From: Anaerolineales bacterium HSG25
GTDB lineage: Bacteria; Chloroflexota; Anaerolineae; 4572-78; J111
Direction: 5' to 3'
Assembly (NCBI GenBank): GCA_030377865.1
Contig: JAUCGA010000061.1
Location: forward strand, 1-34,056
DNA length: 34,056 nt
Shown here: one piece after another, positions 31,875-34,056 of the stretch
Layout of the letters: each line of letters starts with the position of its first letter
Position numbering within the stretch: position 1 is the stretch's first letter
Made by a program: the position numbers and the translations under genes
The notes under the pieces: generated by a model
Told to the model about the DNA's origin: nothing
The model's database searches: none
Seen by the model: the letters and a program-made list of their open reading frames with translations, nothing else

Positions 31875-33374
31875 ATGCGAAAATTTTTAGGAATCGATTC
31901 GTCAACAACCAGCGTAAAAGCCCTTTTATGTGATGAGCATGGCTCTGTCATTGGCACAGCCAGTACCGAACTGCCCCTCTCCACGCCCAAACCTTTATGG
32001 AGCGAACAAGACCCGACCGATTGGTGGAACGGAACCGTCAACAGTATTAAGCAGGTGTTGGCTCAAACCGGCACCAATGGCGATGAAGTCGCCGCCATCG
32101 GACTGACCGGTCAGATGCATGGCATGACCATGCTCGACGCAGAGGGCAAGGTGTTGCGACCAGCCATGCTTTGGAATGACCAACGTACTGGCCCACAATG
32201 TGACCAGATTCGGGATCGACTGGGTAAAAAACGACTGGTCGAGCTGACCGGAAATGACGCTTTAACCGGCTTTACCGCTCCCAAAATTTTATGGGTACGG
32301 GAGCATGAGCCAGAGATTTATGCCCAAGCTAAACAGATTTTATTGCCCAAAGATTATATCCGCTACATGCTAACGGGTGAGTATGCCACCGATAAAGCTG
32401 GTGCGGCAGGAACATTACTGCTCGATGTGACCACGCGTGACTGGTCACAAGAAGTTTTGGATGCCTTAGAAATCCCTCGTGAGTGGATGCCCAAAACATA
32501 CGAAGGCTCTGAAGTAACAGGCTCTCTTTCGGCCAGTGCGGCAGAGGCTACGGGTCTAAAAATGAGTACACCAGTAGTGGGTGGCGGAGGTGACCAAGCC
32601 GCTCAGGCCGTGGGTGTGGGCGCGGTAGAGCCGGGGATTATCGCCCTGACGCTCGGTACATCTGGAGTGGTGTTTGCCAGTGCCGACCAACCTTTTGTCG
32701 AGCCGGAAGGTCGCATGCATGCTTTTTGCCATGCTGTGCCGGAGCGATGGCACATGATGGGAGTGATGCTCTCGGCGGCGGGGAGTTTGCGTTGGTATCG
32801 AGATACATTTGCCCCTAATGTTGATTTTGGCGAGCTGTTGCTTCCGGCTGATGATGTCCCGATTGGGAGTGAGGGGCTACTGTTTTTACCATACCTAACG
32901 GGCGAGCGCACTCCTCATCCTGATCCTCTTGCTCGAGGTGGTTTTGTGGGAATTACCATTCGTCATACCCAAGCCCATTTTACCCGAGCCGTGATCGAAG
33001 GGGTTTCCTTTGGCCTGCGTGATGGGTTTGAACTGATGAAAGCGGCGGGATTGACCAACATCAAACAGGTACGAGTCTCTGGTGGCGGCACAAAAAGTCC
33101 CTTATGGCGACAGATTCTGGCTGATGTGTTGCAGGTCGAACTTGTAACTGTTAATACTACCGAAGGCGCGGCTTATGGCGCGGCTCTATTAGCTGGAGTT
33201 GGAGCAGGGGCATGGTCAAGTGTGGATGAAGCGTGTCAGGCGGGTATTGAGTTAACCGGCTCGACCAAACCAACCGCCGAAGGGATCGCGGCCTACGAAC
33301 CATTTTACGCCCAATACCGAGAGCTGTACCCGGCTTTAAAAGATGTCTCCCATGCGTTGGGACAAACTGTTTGA
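31875..33374 (+). CDS. xylB: Xylulokinase
   Basis: The 499-residue FGGY kinase starts KFLGIDSSTTSVKALL (phosphate loop). It has LWSEQDPTDWW, the xylulokinase hallmark GLTGQMHGM, AMLWNDQRT, VVGGGGDQAAQAVGVGAV and VSGGGTKSPLWRQILADVL. It phosphorylates xylulose to xylulose-5-phosphate for the pentose phosphate pathway. There is no obvious ribosome site before ATG 31875, and repeats lie close upstream, so initiation may depend on the xylA transcript or be weak. Confidence 0.95.
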   Translation: MRKFLGIDSSTTSVKALLCDEHGSVIGTASTELPLSTPKPLWSEQDPTDWWNGTVNSIKQVLAQTGTNGDEVAAIGLTGQMHGMTMLDAEGKVLRPAMLWNDQRTGPQCDQIRDRLGKKRLVELTGNDALTGFTAPKILWVREHEPEIYAQAKQILLPKDYIRYMLTGEYATDKAGAAGTLLLDVTTRDWSQEVLDALEIPREWMPKTYEGSEVTGSLSASAAEATGLKMSTPVVGGGGDQAAQAVGVGAVEPGIIALTLGTSGVVFASADQPFVEPEGRMHAFCHAVPERWHMMGVMLSAAGSLRWYRDTFAPNVDFGELLLPADDVPIGSEGLLFLPYLTGERTPHPDPLARGGFVGITIRHTQAHFTRAVIEGVSFGLRDGFELMKAAGLTNIKQVRVSGGGTKSPLWRQILADVLQVELVTVNTTEGAAYGAALLAGVGAGAWSSVDEACQAGIELTGSTKPTAEGIAAYEPFYAQYRELYPALKDVSHALGQTV

Positions 33375-33388
33375 TTTATTTACTGCTA

Positions 33389-33583
33389 TAAGGGATTTCC
33401 AAGGAAATAAATCTCCCAAACTGATTAAATTCTCTATGTCATTCCCGCATGCTTTTAGCGGGAATCCACATTCTGCATACAAATGGATGCCCGATAACAA
33501 CATTCGGGCATGACATTTGGGAGGTTTATTTTCTTGGAGTTACCTTAATTGGTTTGGGAGGTTTTAAAAGTTGGAACTGCCTA
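33389..33583. repeat. Composite element: alpha ends containing the GTCATTCCCGC core, plus an extra alpha end
   Basis: The left alpha end (TAAGGGATTTCCAAGG, from 33389) faces a right alpha end TTCTTGGAGTTACCTTA (to 33547). Between them is the palindromic module 33438-33514, the reverse of the cores at 8766-8839 and 17180-17257. A second alpha right end, TTTGGGAGG...GGAACTGCCTA (33553-33583), follows at once, as if two elements overlapped. Confidence 0.75.
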
Positions 33584-33639
33584 ATAGACATGTCTGGGAA
33601 TAACTAATCGTCTCATAAAAACTCAAATTCGAGACACGC

Positions 33640-33727
33640 GGAGTGCAAAAGCATCTTGCTTTTGCATGGTTGTTTCTGGCAAAAGCAAGATGCTTTTGCA
33701 CTCCGTTATTGCCGAACAACTCTATTC
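33640..33727. repeat. GGAGTGCAAAAGC double-hairpin element with right flank
   Basis: Perfect 26-bp inverted arms at 33640-33704 are followed by GCCGAACAACTCTATTC, which also occurs reversed at 30257-30273. Confidence 0.8.
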
Positions 33728-33730
33728 AAA

Positions 33731-33788
33731 ACAGTCCCAACAAAAGACCTCTGCAAATTATCTTGCAGAGGTCTTTTGTTGGGACTGT
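33731..33788. terminator. 26-bp perfect hairpin, terminator-like
   Basis: ACAGTCCCAACAAAAGACCT plus CTGCAA pairs perfectly with its complement across a 6-nt loop (ATTATC). The inner part, AAAAGACCTCTGC...GCAGAGGTCTTTT, has the form of a bidirectional rho-independent terminator. The outer ACAGTCCCAAC arms extend it beyond what a terminator needs. It lies about 350 bp after xylB; it may terminate that transcript or be another repeat. Confidence 0.6.
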
Positions 33789-33909
33789 CCTCGTTATAAA
33801 TTGATGAGGTTGTTTGTCTGATTGAGCGCTGTGTTTTATGATAAGGCCAAATGAAGTATGGTTCGTTTTAGGTTGAATGCCTTTTACAAATTGTGATGTC
33901 TGGTAGAGG

Positions 33910-34056
33910 CAAGGAATCGGGATTAAATAATGGTTCTCTGGTAGATTCCGTGCAACTCAAAACTACGCCTTAAATTAGATACTTTGATGGGCAATCTTCC
34001 CGCAAGTTTAAAACTTGCGGGAAGATGATGACACAATCATGACGTTTGCACGGAAA
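33910..34056. repeat. Delta element, copy 2 (reverse orientation, reaches window end)
   Basis: AAGGAATCGGGATTAAATAA resembles a gamma end. It is followed by GATTCCGTGCAACTC, the TTCCCGCAAGTTTAA palindrome and GTTTGCACGGAAA. It is the reverse complement of 30342-30475. No gene is seen between 33375 and 34056. Confidence 0.75.

Overview
The window is a bacterial chromosome segment, dense in interspersed repeats, and probably comes from a member of the Chloroflexota. The taxonomic call is inference and moderately confident. It rests on the Thr/Pro-rich linker after a zinc-ribbon and membrane anchor, the WD40/STAND-like sequence fused to a secreted muramidase domain, the very large cytochrome peroxidase/FG-GAP protein, the class I (Streptomyces-type) xylose isomerase, and many palindromic intergenic elements. 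No rRNA, tRNA or CRISPR array was seen.

Layout. 1-4260 is mostly minus strand: a partial nitrilase-family hydrolase cut by the window edge, a HEAT-repeat protein, and a translationally coupled pair of a zinc-ribbon membrane protein and an RseP-like site-2 protease. From 4642 to the end all genes are on the plus strand: a secreted WD40-remnant/muramidase-fold fusion, a CDP-alcohol phosphatidyltransferase, an ugpA-ugpE-ugpB transport operon in which ugpB is internally duplicated, and a 1387-residue fusion of ScyD-like propeller, di-heme peroxidase, FG-GAP and ASPIC/UnbV modules. Then come a toxin-antitoxin and defence-like island (17.3-20.7 kb), dhaL and dhaK, an AAA ATPase/PIN pair, glpK, a DhaM-HPr-enzyme I fusion, a TPR lipoprotein, xylA and xylB.

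How the genes fit together. Much of the cargo concerns glycerol and three-carbon metabolism. UgpAEB would import glycerol-3-phosphate or its diesters, although no UgpC ATPase is present here. GlpK phosphorylates glycerol. DhaK, DhaL and DhaM-HPr-EI form a PEP-dependent dihydroxyacetone kinase, and the DhaM fusion carries its own complete enzyme I. XylA and XylB convert xylose to xylulose-5-phosphate. Two blocks of defence-like genes sit on either side of dhaL-dhaK. One is a BrnT remnant, a BrnA-like antitoxin, UPF0175/DUF3368 and DUF262/HEPN; the other is AAA ATPase/PIN.

Nearly every intergenic space holds palindromic, MITE-like DNA. The outer inverted repeats and inner palindromic cores are shuffled between copies: the same core appears in different outer ends, and the same ends carry different cores. 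One family is flanked by 17-bp direct repeats. Tandem arrays of seven-nucleotide units occur at several gene boundaries. This combinatorial repeat system and the paired defence-like operons are the most unusual content.
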